Shown here in pieces: positions 1-9,275 of a DNA stretch of 39,200 nucleotides (position 1 is its first letter; each line of letters starts with the position of its first letter). The position numbers were made by a program, and so were the translations under genes. Location of the stretch: contig JABMPE010000146.1 of NCBI GenBank assembly GCA_013203845.1, forward strand, positions 1-39,200. Reading direction: 5' to 3'. The notes below the pieces were generated by a model, which made no database searches, had not been told where the DNA came from, and saw nothing but the letters and a program-made list of their open reading frames with translations. This DNA is from Rhodopirellula sp. (GTDB lineage: Bacteria > Planctomycetota > Planctomycetia > Planctomycetales > Planctomycetaceae).

Positions 1-1
1 C

Positions 2-1324
2 GTCATGCTTGGATTGGCGATCGTTGCGGCTTTGTTCGCCCCGTGGCAGCAGTCGGTGACCGGCAGTGGCGACGTCGTGGCCTACGCGCCGCTGGAACGA
101 CAAATGGTCCTCGAAGCACCGATCAAAGGACGGATCGTCAATTGGGGCGAATACATCCATGAAAATGCTCATGTGAAAAAGGGGCAGATGATCCTCGAAA
201 TTCAGGACATCGATCCGGATTACCTGCTGCGGCTCAAGGAGCAGGCTGCGTCGGGACAGCGACAACTGACTGCGGCGCGGGACAGTCTCGCTGCGGGCCT
301 GCGACACGTTGAAGCGGCGGAGTCATCGATCGTTCCTTACGAAGCACAGCTCCGCGCCTACCGGACAGTGCAGACTGAGATCGTCGCAGCGGCGGATCAG
401 TACGTGAAATCCGGCGAACAGAAAGTAGAGGCCGAGACCCGTGCTCTCGAAGAAGCACAGGCAGGCTTCTCACAGGCACAGGCGGACTATGTGCGACAGA
501 AATCTCTGTTCGAAAAGAATTTCGTCTCTGAGCAGAAATTCCAGCAAGCCGAGCAGAAGTATCTCGAAGCTCAGGCCAAAGTGGGTAAGGCCGAGGCTTA
601 TGTCGCCGCATCAAAGAACGAACTGGAAGCCAAACGCCGCGAGCGGGAAGCGAAGGAACGCAAGGCCCAGATTGACATTGAGTATGCCCAGACATGGCTG
701 AATAAGGCGAATGGCGACGTGGCGAAGGCTCAAAGCGAAGCCGCCAAAGCTCAGAGTGAAGTAGCCAAGTCAGAGCAGATTCTGGCCAAACTGGATACGG
801 ATGTCGCTCGTCAGCAGCGACAGGTAGTCACCGCTCCACGAGACGGATTTATCCTGAAGCTTCTGGCAAATCAGGGTGGCGAGATGGTGAAGGAAGGTGA
901 CCCGCTTTGCGTTATCGTCCCCGACACGACCGATAGAGCGGTACAAGTCTGGCTCGACGGCAACGACGCTCCACTGGTCGAAGCGGGCCGACATGTCCGT
1001 CTCCAGTTTGAAGGCTGGCCCGCTGTTCAATTCGCAGGCTGGCCATCAGTTGCGGTCGGCACGTTTGGAGGCGAAGTCATTTCGGTGGACTCAACCGACA
1101 ACGGCAAGGGAAAGTTTCGCGTGCTGATCGGTCCGGCGCCAGGCGAAATCGCCTGGCCATCCGATCGGTATTTGCGTCAGGGCGTGCGAGCGAACGGGTG
1201 GGTGCTGCTGGACGAAGTCGGACTCGGATACGAACTGTGGCGGCGTCTGAACGGCTTCCCGCCAGTTATTTCGATGGACGAGCCAACCAACGGAGAAACC
1301 ACAGGTGGCGGCAAGAAGAAATGA
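2..1324 (+). CDS. HlyD-family membrane fusion (periplasmic adaptor) protein, 5' partial
   Basis: This is the periplasmic adaptor of a tripartite exporter, bridging an inner-membrane pump to an outer-membrane channel. The frame is open to the left edge, so the ATG at 5 is probably internal; the visible protein begins inside the membrane anchor (LGLAIVAALFAPW). A first biotinyl-lipoyl half follows (residues ~30-70, with EAPIKGRIVNW), then a long Ala/Glu/Gln/Lys-rich coiled-coil hairpin (~75-270), then the second lipoyl half (~275-305, TAPRDGFIL) and a beta-barrel region. The tail is short and polar, ending GGGKKK. The TolC-type gene 170 bp downstream is the likely partner channel. The pump itself must be off the left edge. 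Family assignment is firm; substrate is unknown. Confidence 0.88.
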   Translation, partial: VMLGLAIVAALFAPWQQSVTGSGDVVAYAPLERQMVLEAPIKGRIVNWGEYIHENAHVKKGQMILEIQDIDPDYLLRLKEQAASGQRQLTAARDSLAAGLRHVEAAESSIVPYEAQLRAYRTVQTEIVAAADQYVKSGEQKVEAETRALEEAQAGFSQAQADYVRQKSLFEKNFVSEQKFQQAEQKYLEAQAKVGKAEAYVAASKNELEAKRREREAKERKAQIDIEYAQTWLNKANGDVAKAQSEAAKAQSEVAKSEQILAKLDTDVARQQRQVVTAPRDGFILKLLANQGGEMVKEGDPLCVIVPDTTDRAVQVWLDGNDAPLVEAGRHVRLQFEGWPAVQFAGWPSVAVGTFGGEVISVDSTDNGKGKFRVLIGPAPGEIAWPSDRYLRQGVRANGWVLLDEVGLGYELWRRLNGFPPVISMDEPTNGETTGGGKKK

Positions 1325-1493
1325 AACGCCCGGTCAAAACTTGAGTGAATCTCTGTCATTTTGAGAAATTAATCAATCAAGTGCCCGGCGTGTGCCGATA
1401 ACGCTGATCAGGAAAACTCTTTCTTCGACTGTGAGTCCGCCAAGTGCCTGGCTCTGGTCCATCGATGTACTAATGGGCTTGTGTGACTGAAAC

Positions 1494-3305
1494 ATGTGGC
1501 ATCGTCTGCGATTACTGATCCTGCTTACCTCGACGCTGGCGATGGGCTGTCAGACTTTGGCGTCTCGTTCGCTCGTCAGCCGCTCGCCTGCTTCGATCGC
1601 AACGAGAGCTCCGCAGGCACGCAGTCCTCTACTTGCACCTAAGAAGGCAGATCAGTCTGGCAACTCGTCGGACGAACAACAGTACGCCTCGAAATCCGCA
1701 GTCAAACAGGCTGGCTGGCGTCCGACTGCAACGTCGCAGCCGGCAGTGACGCTGGCTGCTCACAGTCAGACCGACGACGCATTCGCTCTGCCCGCCCCGA
1801 TTGATTCGGCGTCGGACTCGCGGCGCACATCCGCAGCCAGTCATGTTCAGCTTGCAGACGTTATCTCGTCGGTTCTGACAACGTATCCGATGGTGCAGGC
1901 GGCGGCGTTGCAGTTCGAAATTGCTCAGGGGCAGATTGTCTCTGCAGAAGGAGCCTTTGACACCAAACTGAAAGGTTCATCCGAAAACGGTCCGCTCGGG
2001 TTCTACGAGACCTACCGTCAGAGCGTCGGCGCCATTCAACCATTGGCCTATGGTGGCGAAATCTTTGGTGGATATCGTGTCGGACGAGGAGTTTTCCAAC
2101 CGTGGTATCAGGAACGTCAGACGAACGCAGGCGGCGAATTCAAAGCCGGACTGTCAGTACCTTTGTCTCGAAACGTAAGTATTGATGACCGACGAGCTGG
2201 AGTGCAGAAAGCCGGGCTCGATCTGTCGGCTGCCGACCCTCAGTTCCGCGGTGAAGTGATTCTCACCGTTCGCGCAGCGTCCGAAGCGTACTGGCAATGG
2301 GTCGCCGCCGTGGCACAACAACGCATCGCCGAGCAGGTGCTCGCTCTGGCAACCACTCGCAACGACGGTCTCGAAGAAGAAGTCCGCACCGGAGCCAAGG
2401 CATTGCCTGATCTGAAGGACAATCGCCGTTCGATCCTGTCTCGCGAGGCGAAGCTCATCGACACGCAGCGCAAGGTCGCTCAATCAGCAGCCAAGCTTTC
2501 GATTTATCTCCGCACGCCGGACGGCGAACCCCGCATCGCAGCGATCGAAGAAGTGCCCGACTTCCCGAAGCCAGATCCACCGGACGAAGCGTGGAAAACA
2601 AGTCTTGCGCAGCATGCCATCCAGTCTCGACCGGAACTGCGTGACCTTGACCTGGCCGTCGACCGAATCGATGTCGAGCTCGCCGAAGCCGGCAACGATC
2701 TGCTGCCCAATGTGAACGCCGTGTTTGTCGGGTCGCAGGACATCGGCGAGCCCACCAGTTCAAAACGCAACAAGTCGCCCTTCGAACTCGAAGCCGCGTT
2801 GCTCGTCGACGTTCCTCTGCAGCGACGCAAAGCAAAGGGAAAGCTGACGTCTTTGGAAGCGAAGCGCTCTCAGCTTGCCCAGAAACGCCGACTGTCAGAA
2901 GACAAAATCCGAACTGACATCTCCGTCGCCTTCGAAGCAGTCAGAGCCGCCTACGAACGTGTGCAGAGAACCGCCGAGGCGAGAGACCTCTCCGACTACA
3001 TGGCCGAGGTCGAACGTGAGAAGTTCAAAGCCGGAGAATCCGACCTGCTCAAAGTCGCCCTGCGCGAAGAGAAGGCCGCCGAGTCCGCAGCAAAAGCGAT
3101 CGAATCACTACTGGAATATCAACTCGGTCTTGCCCACCTCCGAGCCGCCTCCGGCATCGACAACGGCTCAACCATCGAATGGTCGCCGTCGACTCAGCCG
3201 GACCGCCAAAGCAGCAGAGGCAACGGCGTCCAAACCAACGTCATTCGAAGAAGTGACGATGAATCTTTTTCAGTATCCTTATCCAGAATTAAGCGACACC
3301 AATGA
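1494..3305 (+). CDS. TolC-type outer-membrane efflux lipoprotein
   Basis: 603-residue outer-membrane channel subunit for efflux or type I secretion. The N terminus is a lipoprotein signal (hydrophobic LLILLTSTLAM, then Gly-Cys at residue 19), followed by a ~100-residue Ser/Ala/Gln-rich low-complexity linker. The two OEP repeats come after (about 115-330 and 370-550), with long amphipathic helices and typical AAxQFEIAQGQ-like and KAGESDLLKV-like segments. It lies 170 bp after the HlyD adaptor on the same strand, so the two probably work together. The stop codon overlaps the PEP carboxylase start (ATGA), which suggests translational coupling to that gene. No clear Shine-Dalgarno precedes the ATG; this start is chosen because it gives the complete lipoprotein signal. 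Confidence 0.88.
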   Translation: MWHRLRLLILLTSTLAMGCQTLASRSLVSRSPASIATRAPQARSPLLAPKKADQSGNSSDEQQYASKSAVKQAGWRPTATSQPAVTLAAHSQTDDAFALPAPIDSASDSRRTSAASHVQLADVISSVLTTYPMVQAAALQFEIAQGQIVSAEGAFDTKLKGSSENGPLGFYETYRQSVGAIQPLAYGGEIFGGYRVGRGVFQPWYQERQTNAGGEFKAGLSVPLSRNVSIDDRRAGVQKAGLDLSAADPQFRGEVILTVRAASEAYWQWVAAVAQQRIAEQVLALATTRNDGLEEEVRTGAKALPDLKDNRRSILSREAKLIDTQRKVAQSAAKLSIYLRTPDGEPRIAAIEEVPDFPKPDPPDEAWKTSLAQHAIQSRPELRDLDLAVDRIDVELAEAGNDLLPNVNAVFVGSQDIGEPTSSKRNKSPFELEAALLVDVPLQRRKAKGKLTSLEAKRSQLAQKRRLSEDKIRTDISVAFEAVRAAYERVQRTAEARDLSDYMAEVEREKFKAGESDLLKVALREEKAAESAAKAIESLLEYQLGLAHLRAASGIDNGSTIEWSPSTQPDRQSSRGNGVQTNVIRRSDDESFSVSLSRIKRHQ

Positions 3306-6034
3306 ATGTGACCCTGGCTGACCGAACACTCGACCGTCTTATAGACCTGTTGGACCTGGTGATTCGCGAACAGGTCGGGGAGTCGCTCGCAGACACCATG
3401 CAACGAATTCGCCGTCTGGCGGTGGAGCGTCGTGCTGGGTTTCCGGAGGCTGAATCGCGACTCGTCCATGAACTCTCTGATTTGAAGCCAACGGAACTGC
3501 GTGCGGTCATCCGATGGCTCAGCCTGTTTTTCGATCTGGCGAACCTCGCCGAGGATCAGCAGCGGGTTGAAACGCTTCGGGAACGGGACGAATCTGCTAG
3601 AGCGAGTGGGAAGCCTCGCCGGGAGTCGATTTCGTCAGCGATCGCAGACCTGAAGCAACAGGGCCTTGACGCGGCCGAGATGCAGCGCTGGATCAATCGC
3701 CTCCGGATAGAGCCAGTGTTCACAGCTCATCCATCAGAGGCAAAACGCAGGACAACTCGGCAACTGCTGCGTGCCGTTCGTGAATTGCTCGCAGGTCAAT
3801 CCGTCGCGGCTGCAGATATTGAGTCGGTCGAATCCGAGTTGCTGGCTGATCTGACGGTTCTCTGGCAGAGTGATCTCGTACGACCGGATCGGCCGCCCGT
3901 GATGAGTGAGGTGAGTCGGGGTGTCTACTTCGCATCGACGCTCTGGGATGTCGTTCCGCAGACATATCGAGAATTGCGAACGGCGCTGAGAACTGCCTTT
4001 CCGCAACACCACTTTGAGGTGTCGCGGTTTCTCTCCTTCGGCACATGGATCGGTGGCGATCGTGATGGCCACCCTTTCGTCACCGCAGAGATTACTCGCC
4101 AGACTTTTACGCGTATGCGTCGCGCGGCCCTCGAAGGTCATCTCGCTGAGTGCCGCCGGATGCACAATCGAATGGTGATGTCGGATCAGCAGGTCGCGTC
4201 CGGGCAAGAATTGCGGAATCGCCTCCATGACTCCGAGAAACTCTGGCCGGAACTGACCGATCGGTTGAGTCCGGTGTCATCACTGGAGACATACAGACGG
4301 TTTATGCGAATGCTGGAATTCCGATTGGAGCGTACGCTCAGTGCTGTTACTTGCGCAGCCAGTCAAACAGGTGCCTACGACTCAGCAGAAGAGTTTTCCG
4401 TAGACCTCGCTCAGTTGCGTGACAGTATCCTTGAGAATCGTGGCCAAAGAATCGTTGATCAGTTTCTTCAACCCTGGATCGATCGTGTTGAGACGTTTGG
4501 ATTTCATTTTGCGTCGCTCGACATCAGGCAGAACTCTGAAGTTCATCATCAGTGTCTGCAGGAAGTCATCACCTTGCAGCAAAGAGAAGATGCAACGTTT
4601 GAGAAAATGGAACTGAAGGAGTTGATCGCGACAGCAACTGCTCCAGAAAAGATCGACCCGCTGAAGTTGACCGAAGGCTCCCGGGAAGTGTTCGACACAC
4701 TTCTGCTGCTGATTGAAGAGTACAAAACCTGGGGCACGCAGTCCGTTGGTGGGTACATCATCAGTATGACGCACTCAGCGACCGACGTATTGACGGTACT
4801 TTGGCTCTGGAGGACAGCGTGGGCTCAAAGCCACGATGACGAACAACACATTCCAGCGATGCCGATCATTCCGCTGTTTGAAACGATCGATGACCTCCGC
4901 AGCGCATCTTCCATACTCGACGAACTACTGAACGTTCCTGTCTATCAGCGTTACCTTTCAATAATCGGCCAGCGACATCAGACGGTAATGGTCGGATACT
5001 CCGACAGCACCAAGGACGGTGGCTATCTCACGGCCTGCTGGGAACTTCACAAAGCTCAGGAAAGGCTCGCTGAAGTCGCGGCACAGCATCATGTCGGGCT
5101 GACTGTATTTCACGGTCGCGGTGGCTCATTGGGTCGCGGTGGTGGACCGGCCGCTCGGGCGATTCGTTCGTTACCCGGCAAGGCCGTTGCTGGACGGATG
5201 CGAGTCACCGAGCAAGGCGAGGTCCTTTCCGAACGGTACGACGATTCCAGAATCGCACATCGTCATCTCGAACAGATCATCAACGCCACACTTCTTGTCA
5301 GTGCTGGAGCCAGCCGGTCTCCAGAAGCGGACTGGCTGAAGGGAATGGATTATCTTTCGGATGCATCGTTTCGAAAGTACCGCGAACTGGTGGAGCACTC
5401 CGCATTCCTTCACTACTTCGATCGAGCCACTCCGATCAGCGAAATTGAGACGCTGCCGATTGGGTCGCGGCCTTCACGGCGGGGACAGCGAAATTCCTTG
5501 AGCGATCTGCGAGCCATTCCGTGGACCTTTGCCTGGACTCAGTCACGCCACATTCTCCCTGCATGGTTTGGACTCGGCACCGCTGTTCGCAGCTTCGTCG
5601 ACGTCCACAACTCGGACTGGTCAACTTTGCGAGCAATGTATGCAGAGTGGCCAATGTTTCGTGCCCTGATCGACAACGCCGAACTGGCTCTCGCGAAGGC
5701 AGATATGCAGATTGCACGTTCCTACGCAGCACTGACCAGTAATCCCTCCAGCGATGAAGTCTGGCAACAGATCGCGTCCGAGTTCGAACGCAGTCGCGGT
5801 GCCGTCTTGTTAATCAAAGAGAACACCGAGTTACTGGCAGACGTGGACTGGCTCAAGACATCAGTGATGAATCGGAATCCATACGTCGATCCATTGAACC
5901 TGTCACAGATCGAACTCCTGCGTCAAATCCGCTGCAACGATGAAACTTCTGACACACTCCCCGACAGTGAGCTGACAAACCTGGTCCGCCTCTCAATTCA
6001 GGGCATCGCCGCCGGACTGCGAACGACCGGCTGA
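3302..6034 (+). CDS. ppc: phosphoenolpyruvate carboxylase
   Basis: Carboxylates phosphoenolpyruvate with bicarbonate to give oxaloacetate, refilling the TCA cycle; cytoplasmic. The 910-residue length fits bacterial enzymes. The catalytic His motif TAHPSEAKRRT is at 141-151 (His143). The conserved GYSDSTKDGG is near residue 565 and the glycine-rich loop HGRGGSLGRGGGP near 604. The C terminus ends GIAAGLRTTG, matching the buried C-terminal site typical of bacterial PEPC. The N-terminal residues align well with E. coli-type enzymes from residue ~15, so the ATG at 3302 is credible even though it overlaps the efflux gene by 4 bp. Sharing an mRNA with an efflux channel gene is unusual for this enzyme. 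Confidence 0.97.
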   Translation: MNVTLADRTLDRLIDLLDLVIREQVGESLADTMQRIRRLAVERRAGFPEAESRLVHELSDLKPTELRAVIRWLSLFFDLANLAEDQQRVETLRERDESARASGKPRRESISSAIADLKQQGLDAAEMQRWINRLRIEPVFTAHPSEAKRRTTRQLLRAVRELLAGQSVAAADIESVESELLADLTVLWQSDLVRPDRPPVMSEVSRGVYFASTLWDVVPQTYRELRTALRTAFPQHHFEVSRFLSFGTWIGGDRDGHPFVTAEITRQTFTRMRRAALEGHLAECRRMHNRMVMSDQQVASGQELRNRLHDSEKLWPELTDRLSPVSSLETYRRFMRMLEFRLERTLSAVTCAASQTGAYDSAEEFSVDLAQLRDSILENRGQRIVDQFLQPWIDRVETFGFHFASLDIRQNSEVHHQCLQEVITLQQREDATFEKMELKELIATATAPEKIDPLKLTEGSREVFDTLLLLIEEYKTWGTQSVGGYIISMTHSATDVLTVLWLWRTAWAQSHDDEQHIPAMPIIPLFETIDDLRSASSILDELLNVPVYQRYLSIIGQRHQTVMVGYSDSTKDGGYLTACWELHKAQERLAEVAAQHHVGLTVFHGRGGSLGRGGGPAARAIRSLPGKAVAGRMRVTEQGEVLSERYDDSRIAHRHLEQIINATLLVSAGASRSPEADWLKGMDYLSDASFRKYRELVEHSAFLHYFDRATPISEIETLPIGSRPSRRGQRNSLSDLRAIPWTFAWTQSRHILPAWFGLGTAVRSFVDVHNSDWSTLRAMYAEWPMFRALIDNAELALAKADMQIARSYAALTSNPSSDEVWQQIASEFERSRGAVLLIKENTELLADVDWLKTSVMNRNPYVDPLNLSQIELLRQIRCNDETSDTLPDSELTNLVRLSIQGIAAGLRTTG

Positions 6035-6061
6035 CCTGCCATTCATGGCTCATGGCCAGGT
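6034..6061 (+). terminator. possible hairpin terminator after ppc
   Basis: ACCTG-CCAT (6034-6042) can pair with ATGG-C-CAGGT (6052-6061), giving about nine pairs with one bulged C and a nine-base loop right at the ppc stop codon. No proper T-run follows, so termination here is only a suggestion. Confidence 0.3.
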
Positions 6062-6142
6062 GATGTAACGTTCGTTCCGTACGTTCGATTTCCATGGGTT
6101 CAGCGCCAGCATTAAGCTCATCCGAGTTTTTGCCGTTCGAGA

Positions 6143-6530
6143 TCAGGAAGCCAGCCGCCGTCGAAGAACCTCCTGTCCCGTCGGTTCGTGAACCAACTCT
6201 TCAATCGGCGTGAATCCGTACTTTGCGTAGAAGGCTCGCCCAATTGAACTGGCTGCGAACACTTCGACTTCAAGCTCGCCTCGAAGTTCTTTCGCCTTGT
6301 CCATCAGTTGCTGCCCGATGCCGAGGTTCTGATGCCTTGGATGTCTGAATTCTTACTCTTGATTCCAGCCAATGTGCTGGCTCGGCTGAGAGTTCGACAC
6401 ATGTGGCACTGAGACGACGATGCCGTTTCTCAAGGATCGACGTACCGATTCGTCTCTGACAGCGGAAATCAGAATCTCCTGAGCACGCGGAGCGCTTCGC
6501 TGGAAACTTATCCTTCACCGTTACGTGAGG
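6143..6530 (-). pseudogene. decayed GNAT-family N-acetyltransferase
   Basis: The minus-strand frame ending at the TGA at 6143-6145 reads as the C-terminal half of a GNAT acetyltransferase. It has the acetyl-CoA loop HQNLGIGQQLMDKAKEL, then EVEVFAASSIGRAFYAKYGF, the usual motif B with the conserved Tyr, then FTPIEELVHEPTGQE. That frame is closed by an in-frame TAA at 6353-6355, just before motif A. Upstream sequence to about 6530 stays open in the same frame but lacks a convincing start and resembles no GNAT N-terminal half, so frameshifts are likely as well. The substrate cannot be inferred. It sits between the convergent ends of ppc and the sigma-54 activator. A sequencing error is possible, but more than one lesion seems needed. 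Confidence 0.6.
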
Positions 6531-6540
6531 TACAACTTCT

Positions 6541-7971
6541 TCAGTCGATGCCGTACTTGCGGACTTTTTTCCACATGGTCACCCGACTGACACCCAGCAG
6601 TTTGGCCGCTGCAGTTTTGTTTCCCTCAGTTGTTTTGAGGGCCGTCAGCAGCTTTTCGCGATCGGCCTGCTGTTTCGGCGTCAGGTCCGCGATGTCGAAC
6701 GGTTTCGTTTCAAGCGGAGTCGACTTTTTTGGCGTGCCCGAGGCGACTGGTCGACCGAGGTCGCTCTCGGAACGGGGCACGCGGATTTCGCTGGGCAGAT
6801 CGAACAGCGTGATCACGTCTCCGCCGACCGTTACGAAGGCGTGCTCGATGGCGTTCCGCAATTCCCGGACGTTGCCAGGCCAGTGATAATCCATCATTCG
6901 CTGCAACGCGTCCCGAGCGATTCCGCTGACATCGTGTCGATGAACCTGCGACAACTCCTCAATAAATCGGTCAGCCAGCAGCGGGATATCTTCCTTGCGT
7001 TCCCGTAAGGCCGGCAGATGCACCTCGAAAACGTGAATTCGATAGTAGAAATCCTCACGGAATTCGCCGGCCTTAATGAGAGCCATGAGGTCTCGATTGG
7101 TGGCAGTGACCAGTCGCACGTCGACCTTCGTGGCCTTGTCATCACCGACGCGGCGGATCTCGCGTTCCTGCAGAACGCGCAGCAGCTTCAACTGAATCAG
7201 CGGCGAGACATCCCCGATCTCATCGAGAAACAATGTGCCGCCTTCGGCTGCCTGAAACACGCCGACCTTATCACGTGTCGCTCCTGTGAAAGAACCCTTC
7301 ACATGACCGAACAACTCGCTTTCCAGCAGCGTTTCCGGAATCGCCGAACAATTGACCGCAATAAACGGCTTGCCCCGCCGTTCACTGACCGAGTGAATCG
7401 CACAGGCAGCCAGTTCTTTACCGGTGCCCGATTCTCCGCTGATATACGCCGTTACGTCGCTTTGCGCAGCCAGCCGCAAGCGCCGGAAGACTTCCTGCAT
7501 CGGAGCACTGCGGCCAACGAGTCGCTCGAACGCATCGCGTTGCTTCGTCTGTTCTTCCAGCAGCGTGATTTTCTCATTGGCGAGGACAAAGTCGGTAAGA
7601 TCGCTGAAGCAACCGACCGCACCGGCAATCTTTCCGTCATCCTCGACAAGCATCCGAACATTGCCGTGGATGTAGAGTTCGCGACCGTCTCTCGAAAGCA
7701 GCTTGCATTCCTGACTGCAAACGCCATCGATCGCGCACGGGTCCGGGTTGTCGAGCATTTCTTTAAGCGTCGCGAAACCTTTGCAGTTCTGCCCTTCGAG
7801 CATGTTGCAGGGCTGTCCGACGACTTCGGATCTCGGGTAACCAGTGATTCGCTCAGCACCGTCGCTCCACGCAACAAACCGCCCCTGGACATCGACAGTA
7901 AAGATTCCTGCCGCCATCGCATCCATCACGCGACCGAGAATCGTTGGATCCTTTTGAAAATCAAGTTCCAT
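6541..7971 (-). CDS. sigma-54-dependent activator with N-terminal PAS domain (PAS-AAA+-Fis)
   Basis: 476-residue enhancer-binding protein that remodels RNA polymerase-sigma-54 using ATP. Residues ~8-125 are a PAS sensor with six Cys (55, 63, 79, 85, 89, 121). A short coiled linker leads into the AAA+ domain (~150-375), with Walker A GESGTGKE (179-186), the sigma-54 contact loop GSFTGA (226-231, where GAFTGA is usual) and Walker B GTLFLDEIGD (245-254). The C terminus has a Fis-type helix-turn-helix (AAAKLLGVSRVTMWKKV). There is no receiver domain, so the signal enters through the PAS domain. It is divergent from the RND efflux pair, whose upstream region carries a sigma-54 promoter, so local control is very likely. 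An AAGGCGAG ribosome site precedes the ATG. Confidence 0.95.
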   Translation of the reverse strand: MELDFQKDPTILGRVMDAMAAGIFTVDVQGRFVAWSDGAERITGYPRSEVVGQPCNMLEGQNCKGFATLKEMLDNPDPCAIDGVCSQECKLLSRDGRELYIHGNVRMLVEDDGKIAGAVGCFSDLTDFVLANEKITLLEEQTKQRDAFERLVGRSAPMQEVFRRLRLAAQSDVTAYISGESGTGKELAACAIHSVSERRGKPFIAVNCSAIPETLLESELFGHVKGSFTGATRDKVGVFQAAEGGTLFLDEIGDVSPLIQLKLLRVLQEREIRRVGDDKATKVDVRLVTATNRDLMALIKAGEFREDFYYRIHVFEVHLPALRERKEDIPLLADRFIEELSQVHRHDVSGIARDALQRMMDYHWPGNVRELRNAIEHAFVTVGGDVITLFDLPSEIRVPRSESDLGRPVASGTPKKSTPLETKPFDIADLTPKQQADREKLLTALKTTEGNKTAAAKLLGVSRVTMWKKVRKYGID

Positions 7972-8084
7972 GCTCGCCTTAGTCCTCTCTCGCCAGCCAC
8001 GTCTCGCTCATTTCCCATAAGCCGTTCGGAATTCACCTCAGCTCTGTATCTTACGACCGCTGGCCGCGTAAGAGTATTCCTTGA

Positions 8085-8100
8085 CGGCACGCCAATTGCT
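8085..8100 (+). promoter_or_regulatory. sigma-54 (-24/-12) promoter of the RND efflux operon
   Basis: The sequence CGGCACGCCAATTGCT matches the consensus YTGGCACG-N4-TTGCW, with GG at 8086-8087 and GC at 8098-8099 exactly ten bases apart. The predicted start of transcription is near 8111. A Shine-Dalgarno (AAGGAG, 8127-8132) and the adaptor ATG (8139) follow. The divergent gene encodes a sigma-54 activator. A possible activator site, TTACG-N11-CGTAA, lies at 8051-8071, though that is closer to the promoter than usual. Confidence 0.85.
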
Positions 8101-8138
8101 TAACCATTCGGCATCAACTAACTGTTAAGGAGAGCTGC

Positions 8139-9275
8139 ATGCCAGACGATCGTCTCAAATCCGTATTCGGCTATCTGCTCAAGTCGGTACTTCCAGTGAT
8201 CGCCGGATTGAGCATTCTCGGTCTGCTCATTGCATGGCTGGCAGGAGCATTTACGAGTCGAATCGAACCAGGCCGTCAGAAGGTCGTCACACGGAGGCTG
8301 GAAAGCGGCCAATCCACAGACGTGGTCCACGAAGTCACGAAGGACTACATCGAAGAGGCAGTTGGTACTCTGAAGGCGGCTGGTCGAGCGGAAATATCGT
8401 CACGTGTGCTGGCTCGGATCGAGGAAGTGACTACCTCGGCAGGGGATCTCGTTGATCCCGGTGACCTGTTGATCCGGCTCGACGATGGAGAATTGCAGGC
8501 TCGCGTCAGACAGGCCGAGCAGGCAGTCATCTCTGCCGAAGCCAGTCGCCGACAGGCCGGCACAGACTTTGACCGGATCAAAGGGCTCTATGATCAGAAC
8601 GTCTCGACGAAATCCTCGCTCGACGATGCCAAAGCTCGACTCGATGTAACGACAGCCGATGAGCAGCGTTCCCGACAGGCCTTGGAAGAAGCAAAGATTA
8701 TTCTGTCCTACGCGACAATTACGGCCCCGCGAGCAGGGCGCGTTGTCGATCGACTGGCCGAACCCGGCGACACCGCTCGCCCCGGTGAAGCATTGCTCGT
8801 GATCTATGACGCGGCATCTCTGCGGCTGGAAGCGCCGGTGCTGGAAAAACTGGCTGTGCAACTGCGCCCCGGCGACACACTCACGGTTCGTATCGATGCC
8901 GTGGATCGTGACGTCGAAGCGACGATCGATGAAATTGTCCCGCAGGCGGATGCACCCAGTCGATCATTCCTTGTCAAAGCCACATTGCCACGAACGGGCG
9001 ACCTCTACGAAGGCATGTTTGGGCGTTTGTTGATCCCCGCCGGACAACGCCGACATCTGTGTCTGGATACTGCGGCAATTCAGGAAATCGGACAACTTCA
9101 GTTTGTCGAAGTGGTGCGTGATGATCAGACGCTCGATCGCCGTATGATCCGCGTCGGTCGACTCGGCATGCCGGGCCGGGTGGAAGTACTCAGTGGATTG
9201 CAAGCCGGTGAGCGGGTTGTGCTTCGCGAGAAACCCGTGGTCGTGCCGACCGAATCCGTGGAGGTGATTCGGTGA
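8139..9275 (+). CDS. RND efflux periplasmic adaptor (MFP) subunit
   Basis: 378-residue adaptor linking the RND pump encoded next to an outer-membrane channel. One N-terminal membrane anchor (residues ~9-35) is followed by a lipoyl half (~65-105), a short coiled-coil hairpin (~110-185, including FDRIKGLYDQNVSTKSSLDDAK), the second lipoyl half (TITAPRAGRVVDRLAEPGD, ~190-210), a beta-barrel and a membrane-proximal domain with the usual GLQAGERVV near the C terminus. The start is fixed by AAGGAGAG seven bases upstream. It overlaps the pump gene by 4 bp (GTGA). Transcription is expected from the sigma-54 promoter at 8085. No outer-membrane factor is encoded beside it; the TolC-type protein at 1494 is one candidate. 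Confidence 0.93.
   Translation: MPDDRLKSVFGYLLKSVLPVIAGLSILGLLIAWLAGAFTSRIEPGRQKVVTRRLESGQSTDVVHEVTKDYIEEAVGTLKAAGRAEISSRVLARIEEVTTSAGDLVDPGDLLIRLDDGELQARVRQAEQAVISAEASRRQAGTDFDRIKGLYDQNVSTKSSLDDAKARLDVTTADEQRSRQALEEAKIILSYATITAPRAGRVVDRLAEPGDTARPGEALLVIYDAASLRLEAPVLEKLAVQLRPGDTLTVRIDAVDRDVEATIDEIVPQADAPSRSFLVKATLPRTGDLYEGMFGRLLIPAGQRRHLCLDTAAIQEIGQLQFVEVVRDDQTLDRRMIRVGRLGMPGRVEVLSGLQAGERVVLREKPVVVPTESVEVIR

Noticed and set aside
7018..8103. A 361-codon plus-strand open frame opposite the sigma-54 activator
   Set aside because: It is the mirror of a clearly identified PAS-AAA+-Fis gene and has no recognisable domain or ribosome site.
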